A DNA stretch of 64,000 nucleotides, from NCBI GenBank assembly GCA_039704465.1, contig JASFAU010000011.1:186001-250000 (forward strand), given 5' to 3'. This DNA comes from Plasmodiophora brassicae. Lineage: Eukaryota > Endomyxa > Phytomyxea > Plasmodiophorida > Plasmodiophoridae. The translations under genes were made by a program, and so were the position numbers. The notes below the pieces were generated by a model. It was not told where the DNA came from. It did not search any database and was given only the letters and a program-made list of their open reading frames with translations. Positions 43,422 through 55,069 of this stretch are shown in pieces. The first letter of the stretch is position 1. Each line of letters starts with the position of its first letter.

Positions 43422-46400
43422 TCATTGATCCATGCCACCACAAAGCCACGACCAGCAGCTGGTCATGGCATCTTCCACCGGGGCGCCGTCAGCGGCCTGG
43501 TCACCGAACGCAGGCGCTGCGGTGCCCAGAAGCCCATCCTCGAGACGATCCAGGTCGTCGTCCGGAAGGGTCTGCTCATCTGGAGCCTCGACCTTGTTCG
43601 GTCGGTCGCGTCGCTCAGCGTCTGACAATGCATCGTGCGCCATTCCTGCTAACGTCGGTCGGGACGGATGGTACCGCTCGTCTATCGTCGCGTTCGCCGG
43701 GAGATCCTCCGTCGTAGATGCCTTAGAGTCGGCGTCGTCACCTCTTGGACCTGCCTTCGACGCCACCTCCTTCTCAGGTCCTGACCAAGGTGGACGATCC
43801 GTTGGGTCGTGGAGGTCACCACCGGTAGGGGCCGGCCGCAACGCGTCTTTGCTTACAGCGCCGTCCGAATTGGCACCATGTGGAGCAGGTCCTTTCGCAG
43901 GCGGTGCCGGGCGACCTTCGTCCTTCCCGCTTGGGCTTGTTCTGTCGCGGTCACTGCTCGCGGCTTCTTCAGGAGCGCCAAGCTCGCGACCGGGCTGGAA
44001 CCCGTCGTGACCAGCAGCCGCCTGAGGTCGGCCTACCGCGTCGTTAACGTCGAACGGGCTGTGTCCGTCCTGATATCCACCTGCAGGAGGCGAACCGAAA
44101 TCGTCACGCTCATCACCGACAGCATCCCTCGCCAGCGTTGCCAACGTCGGTCTCGAGACGCCTAGTGGCGCCGCGTTAGGGCGTCGTCGCCCTCGAAATT
44201 CGGGTTCGTCCCCATTGGCCAGCTTGGTATTCGACACTGGATGACGCCGACTCGATCCGTCCGTCGGGACGGTGCCCAGGTCGTCGTTGTCAGTTGGGGC
44301 AACTCGTTCTGGCGCTATGGCGCCGCCAGCACGGCCAACGTTCTCGGCACTAGGACCGGATGGACGGATCGGGCGTTGCCCATCAGGTTGTCCGGTTCGA
44401 GACGCGTTGTGCACCGCGTCTGCGCTGCTAGGATGGCCAGCGTTTGGGTCACGGTTCAGATCGGATGGACGAGTCGCGAAGGCCTCAGGAGCCGTCCGCC
44501 TCGCGTCACCATGCTGACGTACAGGACCGGAAACTGGAGCAGCAGACGAAGCCGTGTCGGACAAGGGCGCCGCCCCGTTCGACGTTGGCACATCGGCAGA
44601 ACGCTTCGAATGATCGTCTCGGTTCGGACGAGGACGACTGCCGATGCCGGCGGCTTTCGCGTCGTGAGTCTGGCGATCAGGATGGGCCCCGTCGTCCTGG
44701 TTCTGAGCGCGGCCAGATGAAGCCGGTGACCGCTCGCGTCCAGATGTTACCGGGGCAGGAGCGTCTCCATAAGGCATCGCTGGTGTTTGGCTGGGAACCT
44801 TGTCGCGATGATCGCCGCCGTGGTCACGCTTTTCGTCGCGAAGGTCCTCATGATCGGGGACGTCGCCAGACCTGGCACCGTTGGAAGGCATCGAACGTGC
44901 TTCCTGGTCCCGTCCATGTGGAAAGGGGGGGTCGACCAGCCCGCCGTCGCCAGGGTCCCTGTCATCGCCAAGAAAGGGCCGCTGCTGATAGGGGTGTCGC
45001 CTGCGAAGCAAGCAAGTCAGGACAGATCAGCACTCAAGCGACACCTATCATCAAACCTTTCCGAATCAACGGGACCTGATCGGTCTGCGTTCTCCTCCAC
45101 TGGCGTCGAAGGGCCACGACCCGACGTTGGCGTCGCGTTGATCCGATCTTCATCAGGTTGCTCGTAACGGGAGCCGTATCGGTCGGCGCCGGCAGGCACT
45201 CCACCAGCGACATCAGGTCCACGGTCGTCGCCTGCCTCCGTGAACGGGTTCGATAGTCGGGAGAAGAGTTCCCGACGAGGATTCTTGTCGTCGTTGCCGT
45301 CCATGCGATGTCCAGATGGTTGGTCACCGGGACGACGAGTGGTCGGTCCATTAGTCGCCGCAGGCGTCGTCCGGTCTGAACGCGGACGTGGCCTGTCGTT
45401 CTTGCCATCGGCAGCATCATCGTTGTCGACGGCATGCATCTCAGGCTTCCTGGCGAACGGGTTCAACCGGGATAGCAATCCTCCATGACGAGGTGGATCG
45501 GAGCCCGGTCGGTTGTGCGCTGAACGACGCGAGTCATCGCCAGCGTCGTTGTCGTCGTTCCCACCATGGCCGACAGCTGGCGACCGACGATCCGGGTCGT
45601 CCCGATGGCCAGCGACAGGTGGAGCAGCTGACGCGCTTGGACGTTGGCCCGGGTGCTGACCCGTCTGCGGGTGATGGGCGTCATGATCGCGACTGGCCTG
45701 ACGCTGCCTGGGATCGTGCCCGTCCGCCACGTCGGCATGCACAGGCGGATGCCGATTGCTCTTGTGATCCCCCTGTGCTGGGTCGTGCTCCCGGACGCGC
45801 CGGTCAGGGCGGTCGGTCGCGTTGTCGTTTCCACGAGGGGCATCACGACCTTGGCGATCCGGGGCGACATCAGCATGGTGGCGTACGGGATCGCTGACGT
45901 CGAACGTGTCGTTGCTGGGCGACGCACTCGCCATAGGGGCGCGATGAGCCGGCGACGTCGCCAATGGTCGCTGGGCACCATCCTGTTGATCGCGCTGCAC
46001 CGGACGCGACAGGTCTCCCGGTCGTCCCCCGCTGGCAGAAGGCTCCTGATGTGGCGGGACATCACCGTTCTGTACGCGGCCTGGGGTGCCACGACGAGCA
46101 GTACTGTGGTCGGGACCGGTAGGTGGCACAGAGCTCGCTTGGTGCACCTTTGGAGAATAACCACGTTCTTCAGGAGCATGACTACGATCTTCGGGCGCCC
46201 TGGGATGCGATCCGTCGTCACGACGCTGACCCGGCGATGCGTTGCGATCGCGTCCAGCTGGATCGCGGGAGCCAGGCGCCGATCGGTTCATCTCTGGCAG
46301 ACGGCGCCCGTTGTCAGGCACTGCTGCTGCTGCTGCTTCATACGGGACCCGATGAGCGCTGTCCTCGTCCCTGTCTGGGGTCGCGTTCTGGGACGTACGC

Positions 46401-49400
46401 TCCGCTGGAACGCCAGACGATCCTGGGCCGTGATCGCGATTGAAGGGCATGCCCGACTGGGTCCCATGGGGCGCACGACGACCGCCCGTGTCGTCGGCAG
46501 GCGGGGCCATCCCGGGACGTCCAGACGGCGTCGGGGAAGACCCACTCGTATGGCGAGCGCCGGGCAGGGATCTCACGTGAGGTGCCTCTTGGGCAGCATA
46601 GCTCGGCGAGTCGTCCGGGGACGACGTACGATGACCTGCGGCAGGAGAGGACGGGTTCGCTTGGTCGCGGCCAGGGGCACGTGGCTCCATGTTGGCGTCG
46701 GGCATCGGACGCACGTCGTCCGATGGACCTGGATGGCGACGCTCCATCGGTGCTGGGCTAGACTCATGTGCTAGTGGACCCTGCTCGCGATCGTCAGGCG
46801 GGTGGTGTTCCCGGTGACGGCGCTCCTCTGGTACTGTTGGCGTAGAGGCATTCGCAGGTGCACGACGATGACGATCTTCGGGCAGGTGCTGATTCGTACG
46901 AGGCTCATGGTTGGCGTCGGAACCCGGAGGCGCGTTCCTGGATGGCTCGGGACGACGGCGTCCACCTGGAGTAGGTCTAGAACCGCTCGCCTTCGGATCC
47001 CGGTTACGATCCTCAGGGTCGGGCTCGTCAGCATCTGCACGACGGCCGTCCAAGCCACTATTACGGCTCGGATGGTGCTCTTCCAGACGAGGACGACGTT
47101 CATCTGGGTCGCGATCGTGTGCTCGCCGATCAGGATGGAGGCTGCCAGCTGGGTGCTCATTGCGGTTTGCGTCTTGAGGGACATCAGTGTCGTCCTGACT
47201 TGGCGGCACGCTGTTGGACGTCGCAGGACGGCGACCTGATGGAGTACTCTGGTCGAGACCGTCACGATGATCGACAGGCCCCGAGGAACGACTGAGGTCG
47301 GGCGATGCCCCGGTCCTGGCAGCAGCTGGACGGCCGGCGTCGTGTTCCGGGACGGGTCGACCCGCACCCGAATTCGGGTCCAGCCCAGTATTGGCAGGTG
47401 ACGTTCGGCGATGGCCATCTGGGACCTGATTCCGGAGCGTGTCGTGTGGAGGGTGAAGACCAGCACCATGGCGATCTGTTCTGGGTTGGCGGTCATCATG
47501 ACCAGCGGGCGCATTGGGCGGCGCCTGATAGAGACGCGGTCGCGTGTCGCCACTGGCAGGCCGGTTCCCGTTCCCGGATGGGTCGTGAACGTGACTAGGC
47601 TCAGGGACGGCGCTGGTGGGAGAACGTGGCGCAGCACGAGACGCCTGTGCCGGGGCAGGGACTCCACCTGTTGGAGAACGTGGCACATCATGGGACACCG
47701 CTTCTGGGGCAGCGTCACGACGATGTTGGCCCAGCTTGCCGTCTTGTGGGTTTCCAGCACGATCGTTTCCATGGGGACGTCCGCTGTCGGTGGCCGGCCT
47801 ATGCTGCAGGTCCCGGGAGGGCCCAGCATCGCTGGCATGCTGCGATGACGCAGGGCGAGGCCCAGCAACGTCATTGCTGCTCACATCGTCGGGCTTGACG
47901 TATTGATCATTGGCCCTGGACGGGTGCGAGTCACTGGCCTGGGGACGACCGGAGCTTGTCACTGGAGGCTGCCCTTGCCGAGGACCATCCAGGCCGACGT
48001 GTGGAGGACGGCTTCTGTCGTGTCGCCGCGATCCCGGAGACGCTGGACGGTCAGCAGCAGCAGGTTCGTCAGCATCCCACCGGGTGGGGTTCTGAGCGGG
48101 AACGTTGACGCGAGCGTCAGGGCGACTGGCGTGCTGCGACGCCAGATCTGGGCTGGAGCGTGGCGGGACCTCGGCGGCGACGTTCGGGCGACGACCATCA
48201 GGATCGGCGTTCCTGTCCGGCGCGCCGTATGGATGATCAGGCAGGGCATCTCCACTAGGACGAGAGATGCGATCTGGATGATGGCTGATCGAAGGCGGTG
48301 GCATGCTGTCGCCGTTGTTGGATGCCGATCGCGGATCCGAGTGACGGTCCACTGGACGAGCATTGCCTTGCGCAGCCGGATCCGAGTCGGGTCCCGAAGC
48401 ATGCGCCGGGTTCCTAGCCGCCAGGGGAAGGCGTCCCAACTGGTCGCCAGGAATGTGACCAGCGCCGCCAGCGGCCCCAAAGTGGGGGCGTTCGCGGTCG
48501 TCTGAAACGGCAGGCTGCCTTCCGGACGATGGTGGATCCGATGCACGGAGCATGTTCTGACGAACGGCAGGCAGGTGATCATCAGGAGCCGGGTCGTGGA
48601 GGCCGTTTGGCGCGTCGGGTCGAGAGTCGCGATCTGGATGATGGCTGATCGAAGGCGGTGGCATGCTGTCGCCGTTGTTGGATGCCGATTGCGGATCCGA
48701 GTGACGGTCCACTGGACGAGCATTGCCTTGCGCAGACGGATCCGCGTTGGTTCCCGAAGCATGCGCCGGGTTCCTAGCCGCCAGGGGAACGCGTCCCAAC
48801 TTGTCGCTAGGAATGTGACCAGCGCCGTCAGCGGCCCCAAAGTGGGGGCGTTCGCGGTCGTCTGAAACGGCAGGCTGCCTTTCGGACGATGGTGGATCCG
48901 ATGCACGGAGCATGTTCTGACGAACGGCAGGCAGGTGATCATCAGGAGCCGGGTCGTGGAGGCCCTTTGGCGCGTCGGGTCGAGAGTCGCGATCTGGATG
49001 ATGGCTGATCGAAGGCGGCGGCATGCTGTCGCCGTTGTTGGATGCCGATCGCGGCTCCGAGTGACGGTCCACTGGACGAGCATTGCCTTGCGCAGAGGGA
49101 TCCACGTTGGGTCCCGAAGCATGTGCCGGGTACCTAGGCGCCAGGGGAACGCGGCCCAGCTTGTCGTTGGGAATGTGACCAGCGCCGTCAGCGTCCCCGA
49201 CGTGAGGGTGCTCGCGGTCGTCTGAAACGGCAGGCTGCCTTCTGGACGATGGTGGATCCGATCCACGGAGCATGTTCTGGCGATCATCAGGGGCCGAATC
49301 GTGGAGGCCATGTGGCACGGCGGCGGCGGCGCCTGCTTCAGGAGGCACCCTGTGAGCCATCGTGACAGGGCGCTCGCGTTCCAATGGAGAACCACGTCCA

Positions 49401-51151
49401 TCGTCGCCCGTACCACCGTTTCGTGGCAGCGACGCCTGTTGGTCGGGACGGCGTCCGCTTCCTGGATCCCGGCCGTTGATAGCGCTGGGGTCACCAGCAG
49501 TGGCGTCCGGGCGCTCGTTGCTGTGCCTTGGGTCGTGATCGTTGGATGGCGGCTGAACAGCATGCCGACCTGAATCAGGATCGCGCACCGCTGCATCGAT
49601 GCTGGGCTTCGGCTTCCTTCCGAACAACCTTGTCAGAAGCGAGCGCGGCTCGGGTTCCGAAACGGTCGGTGCGACGCGACGATCATCATCTCCACGCGCC
49701 ATAACGCCATCGTCACCTGCCTCAGGCCCGTCACCATCATCGGTACGACCAAGTGGGTTCGGCGACATAGCGTCATCACCTGCGACCGTTCGCAAAGGAT
49801 GTCCTGGGTCAGCTGGCAAGGCAGGCGTCGTCGTCGTGATATTCGGTGGAGCAGCGATGTCGTCTTGTGTAGCTGGACGCCCGGCTTCGTTGTGGGTAAC
49901 AGGGCGTCCGGCGTCCTCCTGGGTAACAGGGTGGCCAGCTTCGTCGCGCCCGGATTCGCTGCGGGCAACCGGGCGACCGAGGTCGTCATCATCAAACGGC
50001 ATCGGTACCATGCCATTGTCCGCTAGATCGCTAGCAGTGGGGACAATGATGCCAGGAGGCATCGGGTCCAGCGGCGAATCGTACGACGGGTACAAGGGAG
50101 CGGCCGCTGCCAGCTGCTGCTCCAGAGTGCCCAGTGGCGATGGCTGGGCCGCCATATCGGGTGCCACCTCGGGTGCCACGGGCGCCCTCGGAGCCGGCAA
50201 CGCCTCCAGGACCGGGACATCGCTGTCGTCTTCCTCAGGAATATCGTCGGCACGATCTTGATCTTCCAAACTCCACACGTCGTCGTCGGAATCATCGTCA
50301 TCGCTATCCTCGTCGTCGTATTCGTCGTCCGACAACGAATCATCGCACTGGACGTCCTTGAAGATCGTATTCACCAGGCGCCCTCGTGCGTCGTACTCGT
50401 ACGTGATCGATGCATCACTGGCGTCGGTGATCACCAGCTTGACGACGTTGCCGTCATCGTCCGTTTCCGTTGCCTTCGTCAACGAGGCGATCCCGTTCAC
50501 GTAGCGAAGCATGACCTCGCGGGCGTTCACAGCGAACTTGGCGGTCAGCTGACGATACGACCGGTCTGTGTACTGGAGCAGGGCGCTGTCGTCATGGAGC
50601 TTGACGCGCTCTAGGCGCTCGTCGCGCATGATGTAGACGTCGACGGCGTCGCTGTCAGGGCTGACCCTCGCGAAGTAGACGCCGTCGGCACGCAGCATGC
50701 CGATCATGACGATCATGAGCCGGTAGGCGTCCTTCTGGCGCACGAGAACGCTGTCGGAATGGAACTCGGGGATGTCCGGCGCCTGCCGGCGAATGTCTGC
50801 GACATCGGACGCGTCGGTGTTCCAGGTGAATCGCCCCGGGACGGATCCCTTCGGCGAATAATGTGCCACGAGACAGGCCTGGCGAGGCGTGAACGTGTGG
50901 TTGAACGCGTCGACGGTACGCCCGCGGAACGACAGATGCTGCGGGCCCGCGTTGACCTTATAGGACGGGCGTCGGCGCCGCCCGTGCCCGAGTAGCCCCT
51001 TCTCGAGACAGGACAGCTTCTCGAGCCCACGAACGGCGTGCTTCTCGAACTCGTCGCACAGGGCACGCGACAGCTCCGTCGAGTCATCGAAGATGGTCAT
51101 GCGGACGGGGCTGCGCGGCTGGCGACGACGCGATCTCGTCGGCGATGCCAT
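43422..51151 (-). CDS. Giant, mostly disordered protein (about 2,561 residues) with internal 120-residue repeats
   Basis: Two exons, 45045-51151 and 43422-45000, separated by a 44-nt intron; they sum to 7,686 nt. The first ~300 residues are globular (RALCDEFEKHAVRGLEKLSC, FTPRQACLVAHYSPKGSVPG, AYRLMIVMIGMLRADGVYFA) and unlike any family I recognise. An Asp/Glu run (DDEYDDEDSDDDDSDDDV) follows, then about 2,100 residues of Pro/Asp/Arg/His/Ser/Gly sequence, certainly disordered. Within it lie three nearly identical 120-residue repeats. Short basic segments like LLSRLNPFARKP and LLTRLFGRKPKPS recur and may be binding motifs. There is no signal peptide or TM. The very long open frame, clean repeats and single intron argue for a real, expressed gene. 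Confidence 0.8.
48271..49315. repeat. Tandem 360-bp repeats inside the giant gene, about 2.9 copies
   Basis: The mark GATCTGGATGATGGCTGATC recurs at 48271, 48631 and 48991, exactly 360 bp apart. The third copy is shortened by about 20 bp near its end. Copies 1 and 2 differ by only a few per cent, so amplification is recent. 360 bp is divisible by three, keeping the frame. Confidence 0.95.
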
Positions 51152-51463
51152 GGCTGTTTGGCGACCTGCCCCTTGTTTGGGTATGCGTTTGGGGCGCGAG
51201 CTCGATCACTCGCGCCTGTTCTATGCGCTCGAGGCGCGCTCTGGCCTGGGTATGCTAGGTAGCTATGAACCGATACGATTCTGATGCCGTCGCCGTTTTC
51301 CCACCGGAAGCTGCGCCATGGCGCGTGACTCACCGTCGAAGGTCACCGGCCTCTGCACGCCAGCGCTGCTCTTATCGTCTACTACCTCGCCTTGTGCAGA
51401 ATTTATTGGCGGCTCTAATTTTAGAGCGACGCGTCGCGTGCTGTGTGACCAGCGCACTCTGGC
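51152..51463. other. Divergent upstream region of the giant gene and the first small gene
   Basis: 312 bp lie between the giant-gene ATG and the TATA box of the 71-residue gene. I see no exon, only short unmotivated frames. Confidence 0.35.
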
Positions 51464-51472
51464 TATATATAT
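51464..51472 (+). promoter_or_regulatory. TATA-box of small gene 1
   Basis: TATATATAT is followed 12 bases from its start by TTTGCAG. The same pair with the same spacing stands before the paralog (53159), which supports promoter function by conservation. Confidence 0.6.
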
Positions 51473-51514
51473 CGATTTGCAGGCGGTGGACACTCACTCA
51501 CGCGCACGGTGCCA

Positions 51515-51606
51515 CGTCGCCACAGTCAACCGTGCCTCGTCGCCAGAAACAAACGTGTCACGTCGCCAGAGACAATCGTGTCGCGTCGCCAGAGACAAAC
51601 GTGTCG
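51515..51606. repeat. Four tandem 23-bp repeats in the leader of small gene 1
   Basis: The unit begins CGTCGCCAGAGACAAACGTG and is 23 bp. Copies are 51515-51537 (diverged), 51538-51560, 51561-51583 and 51584-51606. The array is absent from the paralogous leader and accounts for most of its extra length. Confidence 0.9.
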
Positions 51607-51644
51607 CGTCGTCGTTCGAAAGAGCCATACGCGAACAGGACGGC

Positions 51645-51860
51645 ATGGTGAGCATGGATCCGGCGATGGTGGAGGCGCTCGCCTTCAAGCACGACGCCCG
51701 CAAGCGGCAGCGGACATGCGCAAGCGAACGGGTCGTGGACGGCATCGCGGTGTCGCTGGCCGACTTCCGCAAGAGTCGCTCCGAGCTGAAACGCCACTCG
51801 AGCCTGCTGCTACCACAGTTCACCGCGTTATCGATACTGCAAGGTCGCGTTGACAACTGA
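51645..51860 (+). CDS. Small basic protein, 71 residues (paralog 1)
   Basis: Single exon from MVSMDPAMVEALAF. The core KRQRTCASER and the C-terminal block FRKSRSELKRHSS..LPQFTALSILQGRV are shared almost unchanged with the gene at 53235. The sequence is basic and helical at the N-terminus, with no signal peptide or TM; a K/R-rich patch (DARKRQRT) could be a nuclear signal. Family unknown to me. Conservation of frame, start context (AGGACGGCATG), promoter and 3' sequence between the two copies is strong evidence that both are genes. Confidence 0.7.
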   Translation: MVSMDPAMVEALAFKHDARKRQRTCASERVVDGIAVSLADFRKSRSELKRHSSLLLPQFTALSILQGRVDN

Positions 51861-53158
51861 TCGCCCTGTTATAATATTCACGGAGGACCGCCCTTACGTA
51901 AAACACCTATATAGTCGTCACCTGTTAGTTCGTCCGCGTGGCTGTCACCCCGGGTTAACCAATTCCTCCACCCGACCATCAAGAGCTGCGTTGGGCCGCC
52001 AGGTGCAGTGTGTGAGGCGTCAACTGCTGGCACCGGTTCCCGGCTGCCCGTTCCCACGGGACCGCATGTGACGTCATGTGAAACGGTAGCTTCAACGAAG
52101 CGAACCAACCTGGGGCAGGCCAAACACGACATATCGACATTCGTGCAGTACTGTTGAAGGCAACGCGTCCAGGCGACTGGCGTCGATCGTCAGCAGCCCT
52201 AATACCAAGTGGTATGAGACACACGTCCAAAGATCGAACGGTATCAACGAACACAGCGGTGAGGTTGGAGTCAACTGCATCGTTGTGCTGCAACATCTTA
52301 CATCTTATACGGCCGTCGACGTGCTGTTGGGGCGTCTCAGGGTATCCAGGTCCAGCCTCAGAACCGGCCAACCTTCTGCCTCTCACGACGCACAGAGACC
52401 ATCCTCGGTACGTATGGTTGGCCAGAATTGACTGGTCACGCTGCAGAGAAATAAGAGAACAACAATGAGTTGGGGCAGCTCGCGCGTCGCTTCGCCAGAG
52501 AAGTGAATCCTGGACCTGATGCCGGGATGCGCCAACCACGATTTATTCTTGTCCAAAATATTCATCACAGATATTCGGGGTGAGTGACGCCAAGGGATTA
52601 CCATATTCGACAGGGTCCCGCCCAGGACGACAGGGCGGGTTACAGTGTCGACGTTAACTCGCACCATTCAAACGTTACGTTCGGCGACGCATTTGGTCGC
52701 AATGCCGCAGCCACCGCCCACACACCAAATGTATCGGCAACCGGGGGTCACTCTCACACACCGGTCCGTCAACCGAGAGGTGTTTGGGGGAATACGGTTT
52801 TGCAGCCGATGCTATTAATGTTTGATTGGCACCTTCTGCGTGCCCAGCCACTGCCGTGTCAGCTTCGTAGTGCGACTAGTGCCTCTGCACGCCCGACAGT
52901 TTAGTGTCAGCAGCCGGGGCCGATTGGTCACCAGACCCAGGCAGCTGTGCACGCAGGTAAAGGCGTCTGGCGGCATTCACCTGCCAGGACGTAATTGGCA
53001 GGATTCAAGGGTTCCAGAGGGACATTCTAAGAAAAGAACCAAACGCACTGAAGTAATTTTAGATACCAGCCACGTGGCCGTAGCACGCCAGAGGCGCCTG
53101 GCATTCAGCGTCGTATATTTGGAATCGGGGTGAGACGGCCAGTGACTGAGGTAGGGAC
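51861..53158. other. 1.3 kb between the small paralogs, no supported gene
   Basis: Open frames on both strands are short, lack recognisable motifs and give odd composition. Part of the stretch just after 51860 (TATAATATTC) matches the sequence after the second paralog, so the duplicated block includes some 3' flank. Nothing else is supported. Confidence 0.4.
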
Positions 53159-53167
53159 TATAAATAT
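53159..53167 (+). promoter_or_regulatory. TATA-box of small gene 2
   Basis: TATAAATAT, with TTTGCAG starting 12 bases after its first base, mirrors the element at 51464. It lies 76 bp before the ATG. Confidence 0.6.
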
Positions 53168-53234
53168 TGCTTTGCAGCTGGGCACTCCCCGGCGAGAAGC
53201 GCGACGTCACCAGACCCAGTGTTTTCAGGACGGC

Positions 53235-53453
53235 ATGTCGACGAGTATGGATGCGACGTTGGCGGAGGCGGTCGCCTACGAACAGCGCGCCCGCAAGCGA
53301 AGACGGACATGCGCAAGCGAACGCAACCTGGATCACATCCCGGTGTCGCTGACCGAGTTCCGCAAGAGCCGCTCCGAACTGAAGCGCCACTCGAGCGTGT
53401 CCTTGCCGCAGTTCACGGCCCTATCTATACTTCAAGGTCGTGTTGATAGCTGA
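53235..53453 (+). CDS. Small basic protein, 72 residues (paralog 2)
   Basis: Single exon starting MSTSMDATLAEAVAYEQ. It shares RARKRRRTCASER and FRKSRSELKRHSS..LPQFTALSILQGRV with paralog 1; the middle differs (NLDHIPVSLTE against VVDGIAVSLAD), mostly conservatively. No intron, signal peptide or membrane segment. The conserved central motif I/A-x-V-S-L-x-(D/E)-F-R-K-S-R may be a binding helix. Function unknown. Confidence 0.7.
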   Translation: MSTSMDATLAEAVAYEQRARKRRRTCASERNLDHIPVSLTEFRKSRSELKRHSSVSLPQFTALSILQGRVDS

Positions 53454-53560
53454 GCGCCCGATCATAATATCCTACGGGCAGGTGCAATCACGACAACATC
53501 CCTAATACAACATACTGCATTTATGCTGGAAGAGCGTGATAGCTGATAGGGAAATAGTCG

Positions 53561-54783
53561 TCAGTCGTCCTTGTCCATGACGGTGATCGGGTCGTTGACG
53601 AATTCGACGTAGACGATGCCGAACTCGAAGGTGTCTATTGGCCAGTAGGCGATGCGAGGATGGAGCTCGGGACGTTCCTCCAAGGCCATGTAGTATGCTG
53701 CGTCACGGATCGGAACCCGGATTAGTCCCCGAGCCGCAGTGCCTGGATCGCGCAGCATTACCAGCAACGATGATGAATGCGTAGGAGCAGACGGAGACCA
53801 ACAGGTGCCATAGGGCATGGAGTTGCGGATATGGCACACCCAGTTCAGTCCAGATCTGTTATAACTCGTTGGACTGTAGAATGTGGGCCTCGCCGGTAGG
53901 CGTACCTTGCAGAACACGCGATCGTTGACCCAGCATGTTATAGCGAGGAGCCACCTGCACGAGGCGCGTGATTCAGGGTTAGACACAAGTTCAAACGTCT
54001 ATAGCGAACCAGAATGTGGATAAGAATATCAGGCGAACGACGCGCCAGCTTGTTGCTGATTGGACCTTGTTGACAAAGAACGCCTGTGTACACGATGTGA
54101 GCAAGCAATCGGTTGGTTATCGGCGCCGAACCAATGCCGGGATGCATAGACTCAAGAGCAGGAATGCGTTGAGGACCGGTGCGGCGAACATTAGCCCCGA
54201 TGACACTATCGTGACAATTGTCATAATGATCTTGAGGCGCAGCCTGGAGCCGTTCAGGATCCGATTATTCATCAAATTCTTCGGGGAAGCGATCATGACG
54301 ACGGCGGCGACCACCCAGAGAATCGCCAGCTCGTCAATAAGCTGCCCTGTTGGCACCTCTTGAGGTGGGCACGACGGGGAGTCCACTGTCACATACCAGA
54401 GTAGCTTAGGGTTGCATGAAAGTACCCAGAGCCGAGCCCCACGACTGTAAGGAGAAGCCAGACGATATTGATGTCGGGTGTGATGAATCGGCTGAAGGGT
54501 CGCGACAGGTATATCATTATCGGAGGCAGGATCAAGAACAGAATGTTTGAAAACGTATTATCTACTCATCGACATGACTAACACCGCTGGGAATGCCCTC
54601 AGTTTTCTCAACCTACAATATTCCGCAACGTATCTGATGACATGAACGATATCAGAGAGCAGGCGTCGCACGAATCGCATGCAGGGCCTCGTACTGAGAG
54701 TACTGATAGTTGTCTTCACACCAGTCGATCTCGGAACTGCTCCTGCTCCATAGGTTGACAGCCCGGTTCGAGGCGACCCCCAT
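53561..54783 (-). CDS. Alkaline ceramidase (ACER family), seven-TM membrane amidase
   Basis: This multi-exon gene encodes an enzyme that hydrolyses ceramide to sphingosine and fatty acid in ER/Golgi membranes. After splicing the protein reads SSEIDWCEDNYQYSQ (conserved DWCE-x-NY, Ca-binding), YVAEYYNTFSNILFLILPPI, VVGLGSGYFHATLSYSG (catalytic Ser and first zinc His), QLIDELAILWVVAAVVMI and YPQLHALWHLLVSVCSYAF (the two further zinc His residues). It ends EERPELHPRIAYWP, as in other ACERs. Clear introns have donors GTACGA (from 54694), GTAGGT, GTATGT and GTAATG. The middle (about 53870-54130) holds at least one more intron that I did not fix. The start at 54783 (MGVASNRAVNLWSRS) is the first Met before DWCE. 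Confidence 0.88.
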
Positions 54784-55069
54784 GGTGTCGTATACGTACG
54801 ACGGCGAACGAGCGAGTCGGGTGGTCCACCGCTGGGCGTACTCAAAGCGGTCGATTAAGATACCATAGGCAACAGCAAAATCTATGTGACCACCAGCGAG
54901 AAGGCCAGATCAGCCGATACAACAGTCACTGGAACTGTTGCACAGCGATGAAAGGCCCACATATGCCTCAGTGACAGCTCACACTTCGCGACTACTGCCT
55001 GGCTCATGGAGATCTACCGCGATGGACATGTATTCATGAAGGGGTGTGCAGGAGGTAGCGGTTGGCCAT

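Noticed and set aside
48271..49315. Possible CRISPR-like or satellite array
   Set aside because: The repeats are 360 bp, contiguous, in frame and inside a gene; there are no spacers.
47959..49596. 545-codon minus-strand open frame
   Set aside because: A shifted reading of the giant gene's repeat region; no start context or domain.
43432..50614. Many plus-strand open frames of 60-380 codons
   Set aside because: All are antisense shadows of the giant gene, caused by its biased Pro/Asp/Arg codons; they carry the same 360-bp repeat without any domain.
51979..52539. 186-codon minus-strand open frame between the small paralogs
   Set aside because: Irregular composition, no motif, no splice partners and no counterpart by the second paralog.
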